Source of the DNA: Saprospiraceae bacterium
GTDB taxonomy: Bacteria > Bacteroidota > Bacteroidia > Chitinophagales > Saprospiraceae
Length of the DNA: 64,000 nt
Reading direction: 5' to 3'
Assembly: GCA_020627785.1 (NCBI GenBank)
Contig: JAHDGF010000011.1
Coordinates: forward strand, 36,390 to 100,389
In this document: in pieces, positions 46,684 to 56,069 of the stretch
How positions within the stretch are numbered: the first letter of the stretch is position 1
How the letters are laid out: each line of letters begins with the position of its first letter
Translations under genes and position numbers: made by a program
Notes under the pieces: model-generated
Database searches by the model: none
What the model was told of the DNA's origin: nothing
The model's input: only the letters and a program-made list of their open reading frames with translations

Positions 46684-49600
46684 TTATGCCTCCTCAATTC
46701 CTAAAGCGATGTCTGTTACCTGATAGATTCTCATCTTATCATTCCATAAATAAGCATCAGCCAACATTACTAGTTGTTCGCTTTTTCTTTCTACCGACTT
46801 CACGTGTACTTCCAAGTGCATCTGCTTCACAGATAATAAAATCTGACCTCGATATTTCCAAACGGTCTTATGATTCGGTACCTGAACAAATTTCGGAGAC
46901 CTAAAGTCCTTTCCTAAGTCTTGCTGTAAAGCATAAACCTGCATCGCTTGTAAAATAGATTCTACCCCTAGTGAGCCAGGCATTACCGGATCTTGGTAGA
47001 AGTGACAAGTAAAGAACCAGTCGTACGTTTTTACATGTTTGGTAGCATGTATGTATCCTTTGCCGTACTGTCCTTTGTCCTTAGCTATAATTAAGTCGTG
47101 CACCATATTTAATTGATCCTCTGCCAATCTATAGTGTGGTTTCCCTTCTGGGGCTTTAAATAATTTCATTTTGCCATACAAGGAGTCCAACTTGATTTGC
47201 ATGTAGTCCGTCGGTTGTAATCCTTCCGTAACATACCATGCCGGTACTTCGCCTCCTTTATCTAAACCTGCCTGTGCTGCCAATGCCTCTGCTGAGAAAA
47301 ACCCAAAGGATGAATTCCCTTTATAGAAGACATGACCATCCACCGCAAGCTCAAAAGTATATCGCTGTAAAATTGTCCCTCCATGAGCAATCGAAGAGGT
47401 CAACACAGATTTATTGGTAATCGTTTTTCCTCGGAAGTCTGTTCCTGTGGGTAGCGCAAAGGTTTCTCCATCTCCATCAAGATTCCTCAAGTACAAATCC
47501 TTGTCTGGGAACTGTAAAGTACTGCCTAAATATGCTCCAAGCAAACCACAAGGTTGAAGAGCAATCTCCATGAGCATGGAGTAGGGCATCGCGACATTAG
47601 AATTCTGCTTATAATACCAGGCATCTACTGGTACATCATATTCGGCATAGATCGGAACATCTTTGGAGAAGTCTCCTTTCGTTCCGTCTACCTTCATGAT
47701 CCTAGAGATTAATTGTAGATCAGAGTTGGGTTGACGAGACATTTTACGTCCGTTATAAATCGCAAAGTCAGGCCCAAAACATTCCGTCATGTTACCCAAT
47801 GCAAAGGTTGTAATATCCTTCTCATTCATGATGGCCTCAGCTGATCTAGGGGCTATCTTTACACCCTCCGTTGGGTCTAAGTATTTTGGATTATCCTTTT
47901 CCCTAAGCTGTAGTCCTAGGTTTTCAAAGTGTACGGTGATCACTCCATCCGAAATGATTTCTAAATCTCCGATCACATACGGATCAGGGAACAATCCTAT
48001 CTCTTTTATCTCTAACTTGTAGATTAGTTTCGTGTCTGCAGTTGGGGTAACCTGCTTTCTGCATCTTACTCTTTGACCTAGTCCAAAGATGGGTTGGAAT
48101 CTTGCATCTTTCGTCATTCGCTGAAGGCCAAGCATCAACATAAAGAAACGCAAGAGATTTCCTCCACCTTCTGCCTGTAGTGAACCAGCCAATACTTCGT
48201 CATCTCTAAAGTGACATGGGAAGTACCAGTCATCTGGGTGTAAATCCTTTTCAGCAATAATGTAGCCGAGGCCGTAAGCTCCTCCAGTCAAGTCTACTGA
48301 AGTGATGCGATCAAGCATCAGAATTTTTTCAGGTGGTATTCTTAGTGAAGAATTTCTTCCATTTGGAAAGTAGGAGATATCATCAAAGCATTTCTCAATT
48401 TCTCCATCAATGAGGTATTGTAAATCCTGCTTAGAAAAGGATGTCTTTTTAGTATTCAGTAGTGGTGTGAAGTATTTTCGTTCTGCATTCTTTCTTGCCT
48501 GAATCTCATCGTTGGAATAAACAACTCCTGCTCCATCCATCAATTGATCATCAGCAAAGAATCCAGCACATCCACCATCCATTTTTAAAACCAAACGATC
48601 TTGTACATAGCATAAATAACTAAAAAAGAAAAGTAGGTTTTCTCCGTTCTGAACAAATGAATTGATAGATATGTCGTATCGCAGTGTCTGTCCTTCATAA
48701 GGCAAGTCATCCATGAAAGTCAAGGTGCAATCTAATAATCTATATACTAGGTTTCCTTTGTTTTGAAGGTCAATACCTAGGTAAGAGATAAGCAATAGAT
48801 CACATTGACCAGATTCTACACAGACGGCAGAAGGGATTTGTTTGTCCGTGGTATACCATGCATTGTACGGAATGTCATATTCCGTCGTCATGGTTGAAGG
48901 CTTATACTCGCCCAATTTAGCATTCATCTTAGTAACCCTACTTACCAGTAGATATGGATACATGGGGAGCATGACCCTCCGTCGGTAAGTATCAATGATC
49001 GCATACTCAGGTCCAAAGACATTTGCAATCTTTCCTGTCGCAAATTCTTCCAAATCTTCTTGTGAGAAAACAATTTCTTTTCCTTCAAATTGTTCACCTG
49101 ATTCAAAGTCTTGTAATCTCAGACCGTTCTCACCCAGCTCCTTTTTTGCGGGACTTTTCGTTACTTCTTTGGTTATCGTTGGTGTATCCATAATTGACCT
49201 TCTTTTTTCAAGGGTATTTAAATTTGTTGATATTGGTGGAGCATAAGTCTTACTAGAATTTGTTAATCCTAGTTGTTGGCTATATCCTTCACCTTCATGA
49301 CCAGCTAAAACCAATTCCTTTTGCTTGATCGTTTTTTTCTTTATTGTATTTCTGACAGAGCTGAATTGAGCTCTTACTTTTTCATCTTTAAATAATTCAT
49401 GCATGGGCATTCCTCCTGGAATGATCTTTTTCATGAACTGCCTTTGCTTGGTCGATTGTTCTTCTTTAGCAAAAAGCAAAGAAAGATCTAAATGAACCCC
49501 GTGACTTGTTAACTGAGCGAGTAAATTAATAAGGTTCGTTAGGTCTGATTTTCCTTTTTGATCCATGGCAACTGCTAGATGGGATTCATCCTTAAGGTTA

Positions 49601-52600
49601 GAAGCAATCCAATTCGTACAAGTAGCATTTGCACCTACTTCAATAAAGATTCTGGCACCTGCTTCGTAAACAGTTTTTACAGTTTTTGGGAAGTTTACTT
49701 TTTGAGCACAGACAGCCACAGAATTTTCTGCAATCTCTTGACTAGTCAAGTTAATTTTATCTTGGCTAATGCTAGAGTAAAAATCTACTGCTGGACTATC
49801 TGCGATGTCAAAGTGATGCATGTCAAGCAGACCGACTTTTTCCTTAATGCAGAAGTCATGATGGATCACATTCTGAAAAGGGATTGGAATGGAATGACAA
49901 TTTAGCTGCTCTACTACCTCAAGACAACTTTCTTTATCTCCGGAGATTATGACTTCGTTTTCAGTATTGATAAAGGTTAAGTAAACCCGATCTTTATCTT
50001 GTATCAAAACTTCTACTTCAGCCAGCGGCGCAAGAAGAATAAGACTGATCCATTTTTCCTTGGCTAGGTCCGTGCTGATATTCCAATGCTCTGCCAGTAA
50101 TTCTAAATCTCCAGCATATCTATTTTTGAAAATGGTGGATTTTCTAAATTTCTCTGCACCATTTGGATGCCATACACCAAGTGAATACCACATGCTGCTG
50201 CATTCACCCATGCTGTACCCGAAGGCTATGTCAGGATTCAATTTGAATTTGTCTCTCAGTATGTCTGTGAAAATGGCAGAGTAAAAGACCCCAGCAGACA
50301 TCATCGCAATCGAATTGTCATAGATGTTAGGGTCTTCCTGTTTGGTGCTTTTTAATCTAGGGTAGAGGTACGCAGAATTAATGAACTGATCAAGATCACC
50401 CACCATTTCTTCATACGTATCCATCAGCTCAGGAAAGAGTTGAAAACTATCCTTACCTAGGCCTGTATATGCCGTAGCAGATCCTGGATAGACAAACGCA
50501 ACCTTGCCTTCATGTCCTAAAGGATTGGTCGTAAAGTAGCTCCCGTTTGGAGTTTTGAGTGTGGCTTTATTTTCGAATGCCTGATTCAATTGATTCCTAA
50601 AGAAGTTTATTTCTTTCGATAATTTAATGGCGTTCGAGGCAATTAATACTAAGGTGTATTTACCTTTCTTTTGCTTAAATTTTGCGTGTAGATTTTGCGC
50701 CTGAGTCTGTAACTCAGTCTCGGGTAGACTAGACTCTAACTCATTAAGTCCGTTTAAAATTTCTTCCTCGCTATTACCTGCGATTAAAAACAAGTTTGGA
50801 CTTTGTTGCTGAAGGAAACTTGAATCCGTTTCTTGTCTAATGGCAGCACTCGAAAGCTGCATTTGTATATTTCCGACACCATTTATGGCAGCCTTTCTTT
50901 CAGAAGCTCCTTTCGAAAGAATCCATGGCCTAGACTCAGAAGGGAAGTAATAAGAGCTATTGATAAAGCCCTTATTCTTAGGTTCTGTCCAATTAGGAAG
51001 GCTAGGTATAAATCGGTGATGCATGCATAAAGCCGTCTTGATTAAGCTTGCCATTCCGGACGCAGCAAACGTGTGCCCAATATTGGCTTTCACTGTACCA
51101 AGAGCTGTGGATGCAGTAGTACCATTATTTAATATTCTATACTCTTCTTTATCGTCCTCTAGAGAGATTCCAGAGGCAGATAACTCCAGGTATTCTACCG
51201 CCTGATTTGGTTGTGCTTCTCCAATGTTTTCAATGGTAGTATATATTCTGTCTTCAGTTGCCTCTGATTTTTTCTTTAATACAACCGCACCGGCTCCTTC
51301 TCCGATCAACCATCCATCATTTAATGCATCGAATGCAGTGGTCGGTCTTTTATTTGTATTACCCTCGTTATCCTTTTGTCTTAGAAGTACATTTTCTACT
51401 CCTCCAGCGAAGTCCACGGCACCTACCACAACTGCATCGACTTCTCCAAGCGATAGCATATTCTGTGCAATCTCTAAAGCTTTGAACACTGAATTCTCTC
51501 CACATGAAACTGTGAATGAAGCCCCAGAGAAATCCCAAAGAGCGCTGATTCGACTAGCCATTAAATTGCCGATGAAGCTTGTGAATTCACTCGGAGCAGT
51601 TTTGCCTTCGCGATCGTAAATTCCCTTTTTAACTAATTTAATTAGCTCAGATTTTTCTGCTTCTGTTATTTGAAGATTTGCATTTGCAACAGCGTCTTCA
51701 ATCTGCCATTCAACATCCCACCGAGCAAGACATTGATGAATGGCAAGCTCTGTTTCCATGGCTACTAATACTGCTACATTCTCATGTTCTTTTAACCCCG
51801 CGTCCTTTATGGCGTTATCCGTGACTTTAAGCAAAAGTGCTTGTTGAGGATGTAATCGTTCTGCTTCCTTAGGTTGGATTTTATATCTCAGTAGATCAAT
51901 CTCAAATTCATCAATGTAAGCTCCTTTTGGTATTGTCCCATTTTCGAAACCATATTTTTTCATCAAGTCAACATTGCTCTCAATTCCTTTCCAACGATTT
52001 TTAGGAAGGCTATGAAATTGTTGCTGACCATTATAAATGGTATGATAAAATGACTCTAAATTTTTACATTCACCAAAGTGAGCATCCATTCCAATTACAG
52101 CCATCGCTCGCAATTCAATCTTGGCACTTAGGTCTTTATTTTCTTTTTGTGGTCCTAGATAATTTTGAACGACCATGTGTGCATTCGTGCCTCCAAACCC
52201 AAAAGAATTAATTCCAGCCTGCTTCACCGTTTCTTTCCAAGGAGTGTGTGATACAATCATCTTTTCACTCCCTTTCCAATCTACATCCGATTTGATAGGA
52301 TTACTCAAATTAATATTGGGAGGAATCACTTCATGTTGCATGGAGAGCAGAACTTTAAGAAGCCCAGTCATGCCAGCAGCAGTGAGTAAATGCCCCATGT
52401 TGGATTTAACGGATCCGAGCAATGGGTTTGTATCGTATTTAGAGAAATAAGTGGCAATAGAATTTAACTCTGTAATATCACCGAGTGGTGTTCCGGTTGC
52501 ATGACATTCGATGTATGAAGTTTTGCTAGGAGAAATATCATTGTTGGCATAAGTCCTTTCAAAAGCGAGATTTTGTCCTTTTGGGTTAGGGCTGAGAAGG

Positions 52601-53496
52601 AACTTTCCGCGACCATCATTTGATAGTCCGATGCCTCCGATGACTCCTAAGATTTTATCACCATCTCTTTCTGCATCTTCTAGCCTTTTTAGTAAAACCA
52701 TTCCAGCTCCCTCTGATGAAACCAATCCCGCCGAGTCTTGATCGAATGGAACAAATTTTTGATCCATCGGAGAGTAGGCATGGAAGATTGAAAATCCCAT
52801 GTGGATAAATAATTGGTCAGAGGCACTTACAGCACCGGCCAGCATCATGTCTGCCTTGCCAGTAATCAGCTCATCACAGGCCAGCTTGATTGCGTATAAT
52901 GAAGTGGCACAAGCGGCATCTAAGGCATAATGTGTTTTTCCTAATGCGAGCGCCTCACTCACCATTTCCGATGGTGTGTATTCTAGGATTTCATTTTTTG
53001 GTGGAACCTGCTGGTGATCTTTTAATTTAAACTCAGGAGCGCCTAGTAATTCTTGGATGTTACTTTCTAAGGTCCGATTATAAATGTCTGCCATTTGCTG
53101 GTGAGATGAGCTGGTAGGGAAGGATAGGTTTCCTAGTATTAATCCACATCCTTTAAGCTTATCTTTTTTCTTATGATAGCCTCCGTCAATCAATGCTTCC
53201 TTAGCCGTGTACAACGACCACTGATATAATTTATCCTGCTTTCGCAAATATTCAGCCGGCATTTCAAAACCCGTTGGGTCAAATTCGAAATCTCGAATAT
53301 AGCCTCCTCGAGTAGAATAGCATCGATCTTCAATCCCTTTGTCTGGATGAAATATTGAGTCTGGTTCCACACCAAAATCTTCCTTGGTTGCGCGCCCTGT
53401 TAAATCCTTTTCGGACATCAACTTTTCCCAAAATTTTTTAGGTGTTGATGCTCCTGGAAAAAGAGCTGAGGTTCCTATGATGGCAATCTTACTCAT
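46684..53496 (-). CDS. pfaC: PfaC-type PUFA synthase subunit: KS-CLF-AT-DH-DH
   Basis: A 2270-residue multidomain protein. KS at residues 1-450 with Cys196, His332 and His369. Chain-length factor (second KS-like) at ~460-890, with Glu667 in place of the catalytic Cys (VSCGENSV). Acyltransferase at ~995-1360 with GYSMG and Ser1095; this takes the place of a separate PfaB. Four hotdog folds follow as two FabA-like double hotdogs, ~1480-1870 and ~1890-2270, each with a catalytic His (CHF at 1762 and 2165) and a Glu at the usual Asp position. These dehydratases put in and retain double bonds. Unlike some myxobacterial Pfa3 it has no C-terminal AGPAT domain. 47 nt separate it from the upstream pfaA. 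Confidence 0.93.
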   Translation of the reverse strand: MSKIAIIGTSALFPGASTPKKFWEKLMSEKDLTGRATKEDFGVEPDSIFHPDKGIEDRCYSTRGGYIRDFEFDPTGFEMPAEYLRKQDKLYQWSLYTAKEALIDGGYHKKKDKLKGCGLILGNLSFPTSSSHQQMADIYNRTLESNIQELLGAPEFKLKDHQQVPPKNEILEYTPSEMVSEALALGKTHYALDAACATSLYAIKLACDELITGKADMMLAGAVSASDQLFIHMGFSIFHAYSPMDQKFVPFDQDSAGLVSSEGAGMVLLKRLEDAERDGDKILGVIGGIGLSNDGRGKFLLSPNPKGQNLAFERTYANNDISPSKTSYIECHATGTPLGDITELNSIATYFSKYDTNPLLGSVKSNMGHLLTAAGMTGLLKVLLSMQHEVIPPNINLSNPIKSDVDWKGSEKMIVSHTPWKETVKQAGINSFGFGGTNAHMVVQNYLGPQKENKDLSAKIELRAMAVIGMDAHFGECKNLESFYHTIYNGQQQFHSLPKNRWKGIESNVDLMKKYGFENGTIPKGAYIDEFEIDLLRYKIQPKEAERLHPQQALLLKVTDNAIKDAGLKEHENVAVLVAMETELAIHQCLARWDVEWQIEDAVANANLQITEAEKSELIKLVKKGIYDREGKTAPSEFTSFIGNLMASRISALWDFSGASFTVSCGENSVFKALEIAQNMLSLGEVDAVVVGAVDFAGGVENVLLRQKDNEGNTNKRPTTAFDALNDGWLIGEGAGAVVLKKKSEATEDRIYTTIENIGEAQPNQAVEYLELSASGISLEDDKEEYRILNNGTTASTALGTVKANIGHTFAASGMASLIKTALCMHHRFIPSLPNWTEPKNKGFINSSYYFPSESRPWILSKGASERKAAINGVGNIQMQLSSAAIRQETDSSFLQQQSPNLFLIAGNSEEEILNGLNELESSLPETELQTQAQNLHAKFKQKKGKYTLVLIASNAIKLSKEINFFRNQLNQAFENKATLKTPNGSYFTTNPLGHEGKVAFVYPGSATAYTGLGKDSFQLFPELMDTYEEMVGDLDQFINSAYLYPRLKSTKQEDPNIYDNSIAMMSAGVFYSAIFTDILRDKFKLNPDIAFGYSMGECSSMWYSLGVWHPNGAEKFRKSTIFKNRYAGDLELLAEHWNISTDLAKEKWISLILLAPLAEVEVLIQDKDRVYLTFINTENEVIISGDKESCLEVVEQLNCHSIPIPFQNVIHHDFCIKEKVGLLDMHHFDIADSPAVDFYSSISQDKINLTSQEIAENSVAVCAQKVNFPKTVKTVYEAGARIFIEVGANATCTNWIASNLKDESHLAVAMDQKGKSDLTNLINLLAQLTSHGVHLDLSLLFAKEEQSTKQRQFMKKIIPGGMPMHELFKDEKVRAQFSSVRNTIKKKTIKQKELVLAGHEGEGYSQQLGLTNSSKTYAPPISTNLNTLEKRRSIMDTPTITKEVTKSPAKKELGENGLRLQDFESGEQFEGKEIVFSQEDLEEFATGKIANVFGPEYAIIDTYRRRVMLPMYPYLLVSRVTKMNAKLGEYKPSTMTTEYDIPYNAWYTTDKQIPSAVCVESGQCDLLLISYLGIDLQNKGNLVYRLLDCTLTFMDDLPYEGQTLRYDISINSFVQNGENLLFFFSYLCYVQDRLVLKMDGGCAGFFADDQLMDGAGVVYSNDEIQARKNAERKYFTPLLNTKKTSFSKQDLQYLIDGEIEKCFDDISYFPNGRNSSLRIPPEKILMLDRITSVDLTGGAYGLGYIIAEKDLHPDDWYFPCHFRDDEVLAGSLQAEGGGNLLRFFMLMLGLQRMTKDARFQPIFGLGQRVRCRKQVTPTADTKLIYKLEIKEIGLFPDPYVIGDLEIISDGVITVHFENLGLQLREKDNPKYLDPTEGVKIAPRSAEAIMNEKDITTFALGNMTECFGPDFAIYNGRKMSRQPNSDLQLISRIMKVDGTKGDFSKDVPIYAEYDVPVDAWYYKQNSNVAMPYSMLMEIALQPCGLLGAYLGSTLQFPDKDLYLRNLDGDGETFALPTGTDFRGKTITNKSVLTSSIAHGGTILQRYTFELAVDGHVFYKGNSSFGFFSAEALAAQAGLDKGGEVPAWYVTEGLQPTDYMQIKLDSLYGKMKLFKAPEGKPHYRLAEDQLNMVHDLIIAKDKGQYGKGYIHATKHVKTYDWFFTCHFYQDPVMPGSLGVESILQAMQVYALQQDLGKDFRSPKFVQVPNHKTVWKYRGQILLSVKQMHLEVHVKSVERKSEQLVMLADAYLWNDKMRIYQVTDIALGIEEA

Positions 53497-53543
53497 GTCT
53501 TACTTCTCAATCTTTTCATGCTTTCGCAAATTCTTCATAAATC

Positions 53544-56069
53544 TTACCATTGCAATTGTCTTGAAATTGTAACAGTTGCACCTTTGGTTTCTACATAAAC
53601 ATCACCGTGCTCATCATACACCGTGCAGTTAGCAACCAACTTTGTTTCATCTACTTCAGTTGCCGTCACGTTCACAAATAATTTTTTCCCAAATGGCATC
53701 TCTCGATACAGTATGGCAGAATCAGTTTGCAGTGGCAAACTATTCGCACCACCAAAATTCTTTTGTACCCATACCAGCATTCCTTGATATTGAATGTCTG
53801 CGAAAAAGGTATTTATACTATAGACAGGAAATTGACCTTGCTCTGATAATGGAACTTGAGGTGCTTCACAAGAAAGTACAATTTGTTTTTCTGTACAGTC
53901 AAGTATTTCTTTGATTCCTTGAAAGTGGGTATCATGAAACAGCGAACCATCTTTGTATAAAGTCTCACCGTTTGTAGGTTGGTAAGTCCCACTAACTTGA
54001 TGGGTGAATTTTGGTGCTTTAGGATAGGACTTTTTGTTAAGAAGTGTTACCGTGGCTCTATAATGATTCATCGGTAATTTTCCTCCTTCACTCAACACGC
54101 TCGTTTCAAAAACAATTTTTTCTTCTCCTTTTTCTAATTCCTTCAATTCAAGAATGTAGTCTTCTTTTTGATTTCCATCAAAAATGATTCCCTTAAACAA
54201 GGCAGTTTTCTCAATCTTAAAGACTGAATAATCTGGATATAATTTCTCGCAACTTTGGGCCATCCATCCCACCGCATTGACCACAGGTAAGACTGCATTA
54301 TTTTGAATCTTATGATGGTTTAAAAATGGGTTATTTTCTAAGGTTAACTTTCGATGAATTCTATGTGTTCTTAATGCACCTAAGTGACTGACTGCCGCAG
54401 GTAATGTTCCACCGATTATTACTTGTGGTTGGGTAGAGTAATCAACATTCAATTCATTAACCAACATGGCTGCACCTCCCTCACTGTTGACAAGGCTTAT
54501 CCCTGCGGCTTCAAACTGAGCTTTCAATTCTCCGCTGACCATGCCGCTATCCCAGGCACCCCAATTGATCGCTGATACCTGTGTGTTTGGATGATTGGTT
54601 TTAAAAAGATGAGCGGCCTTACTTAATATTTCATTTGCAATGGCATAATCCGTCTGTCCCACATTTCCATAGAATCCGGCCACAGAGGAAAATAAGATTA
54701 GATGAGCTAAATGATGAATATCAACCGCTCCAAACAAACTCAACATCCCGTCAAGTTTCACAGACAATACATTATCGAAATCACTGTCTGTTTTATCTTG
54801 GATATACTTATCTGCTAATCTTCCAGCGCCGTGCATAACTCCAGTTACTTTGCCCAGCCTTTGTGTTGCTTTGTCAAGTTCTACCTTAAAGCTATTTAGT
54901 TTTGTTACATCACCTTTGATATAAACAACTTCGGCTCCATGTGCTTGAATGCTTGAAATCGTTTCATCAATCTCTTTCTTAGCGCTGATATTTTTATAAA
55001 TGCTTTTGACCCTTGGTAGACTTGGTTTCTCTCCTTTGGCTTTCATGTCATTCATGATTAACCGCTTTAATACTCCTTCATCATTTTCGTTCACAGCGAA
55101 AGCTGGGATTTCAAAATCTATGGCTGATCTTCCGAGAAGAATAAATTTGCATTGAAATGTCTTCGCCATCTCTACGACACAGGTTGCCGTCACCCCCTTA
55201 GCTCCGCCGCTCACTAAGAAAACTGAATCTTTTGTGACCTTCGTTGAGATGTTTTGATGCTCAACTAATTTTGCTGGTATTGCATCGGTAGTTTTCCTTC
55301 CTTCATTAGAGTAGGCGACCTCTACAATGGAAACGTTGGCATCTTTATACTCTGCCATTAATTGAGTTACGCATTCTTGTGTTGGTAATTCCGGTTGAAT
55401 ATCAATAATTCTGCAGAAGACTGGTGACCATTCTAGATTTAGACATTTTATCAATCCAGTAATTCCTCCACCGACCACGGAAGTATTTCCTCTTTTATCC
55501 TGTCCGAGTTTACCATCCATTCTGGTGCAAGCAATGAAGCTCGCTCTATTGCTTTCTCCGAGTTCATTTAAATCATGTTGTACATGCTTAGCAATGAAGA
55601 ACAAGCTTTTCACTATTGCTCTTTCTGCATCAAAGTGCTGGGTGAAATGTGGCTTTTGAAATTCAAAGTGCGGATGTAAATGCATCACACTTCCAATTTT
55701 CCCATAATTGCCTTGAATCTCTTGAATGGCTGTGCCTATGGCTTGATCACTTGCATCCGTTGCTGTCGCTGCATTCTTACTTATTGGATTATTTATTCCA
55801 GCCAAGTTTAATGCAACAACCTTATTTCCTTTTGATTCTAATTCATCAATCACCTTAGTTGTTAAGTCGGTGCCCTCATTGGTTACGACAATAACATGTG
55901 TTGATGGTAAACTGAATTCTAGTTGGTCAGGTTGAGGTAAATATTTTAAACCTACTTCAAATCTTTTTACACCATGAAAACTTCCAGTTTGAACCTGTCC
56001 TGTCTTGTTGGTCTTGGCAGTATTTTCATTATTTAGTTTTTGGGTTTCAAAACTCTTTACTGCATTACT
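53544..56069 (-). CDS. pfaA: PfaA, 3' part: ketoreductase and dehydratase domains in the -1 frame
   Basis: This frame is open from the A9 run (first re-read base 56069) to the stop at 53544, 841 residues. Its first 72 residues (SNAVKSFETQ, then KRFEVGLKYLPQPDQLEFS) precede the only candidate start, GTG at 55853, yet include the conserved N-terminal structural part of the ketoreductase (RF/YxVxLKxLPxPDxLE), so the GTG would give a damaged protein. The KR shows GGAKGVTA and an SDR Ser-Tyr-Asn set (FSSVAGFYGNVGQTDYAIAN). The C-terminal ~270 residues are a PKS-like dehydratase with HHKIQNNAVLP. It reduces the beta-keto group and dehydrates the chain carried on the ACPs. With the first part it totals 2401 residues, a normal PfaA length. 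Confidence 0.88.
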   Translation of the reverse strand, partial: SNAVKSFETQKLNNENTAKTNKTGQVQTGSFHGVKRFEVGLKYLPQPDQLEFSLPSTHVIVVTNEGTDLTTKVIDELESKGNKVVALNLAGINNPISKNAATATDASDQAIGTAIQEIQGNYGKIGSVMHLHPHFEFQKPHFTQHFDAERAIVKSLFFIAKHVQHDLNELGESNRASFIACTRMDGKLGQDKRGNTSVVGGGITGLIKCLNLEWSPVFCRIIDIQPELPTQECVTQLMAEYKDANVSIVEVAYSNEGRKTTDAIPAKLVEHQNISTKVTKDSVFLVSGGAKGVTATCVVEMAKTFQCKFILLGRSAIDFEIPAFAVNENDEGVLKRLIMNDMKAKGEKPSLPRVKSIYKNISAKKEIDETISSIQAHGAEVVYIKGDVTKLNSFKVELDKATQRLGKVTGVMHGAGRLADKYIQDKTDSDFDNVLSVKLDGMLSLFGAVDIHHLAHLILFSSVAGFYGNVGQTDYAIANEILSKAAHLFKTNHPNTQVSAINWGAWDSGMVSGELKAQFEAAGISLVNSEGGAAMLVNELNVDYSTQPQVIIGGTLPAAVSHLGALRTHRIHRKLTLENNPFLNHHKIQNNAVLPVVNAVGWMAQSCEKLYPDYSVFKIEKTALFKGIIFDGNQKEDYILELKELEKGEEKIVFETSVLSEGGKLPMNHYRATVTLLNKKSYPKAPKFTHQVSGTYQPTNGETLYKDGSLFHDTHFQGIKEILDCTEKQIVLSCEAPQVPLSEQGQFPVYSINTFFADIQYQGMLVWVQKNFGGANSLPLQTDSAILYREMPFGKKLFVNVTATEVDETKLVANCTVYDEHGDVYVETKGATVTISRQLQW

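Noticed and set aside
55790..55853. GTG at 55853 as the start of an independent KR-DH gene
   Set aside because: It lies inside conserved ketoreductase sequence; 72 in-frame codons upstream also encode PfaA-like residues and there is no promoter or ribosome site that I can see.
56063..56065. ATG just before the first pfaA stop as a restart codon
   Set aside because: It is in the first frame and is followed at once by CAG TAA, so it cannot start the KR-DH frame.
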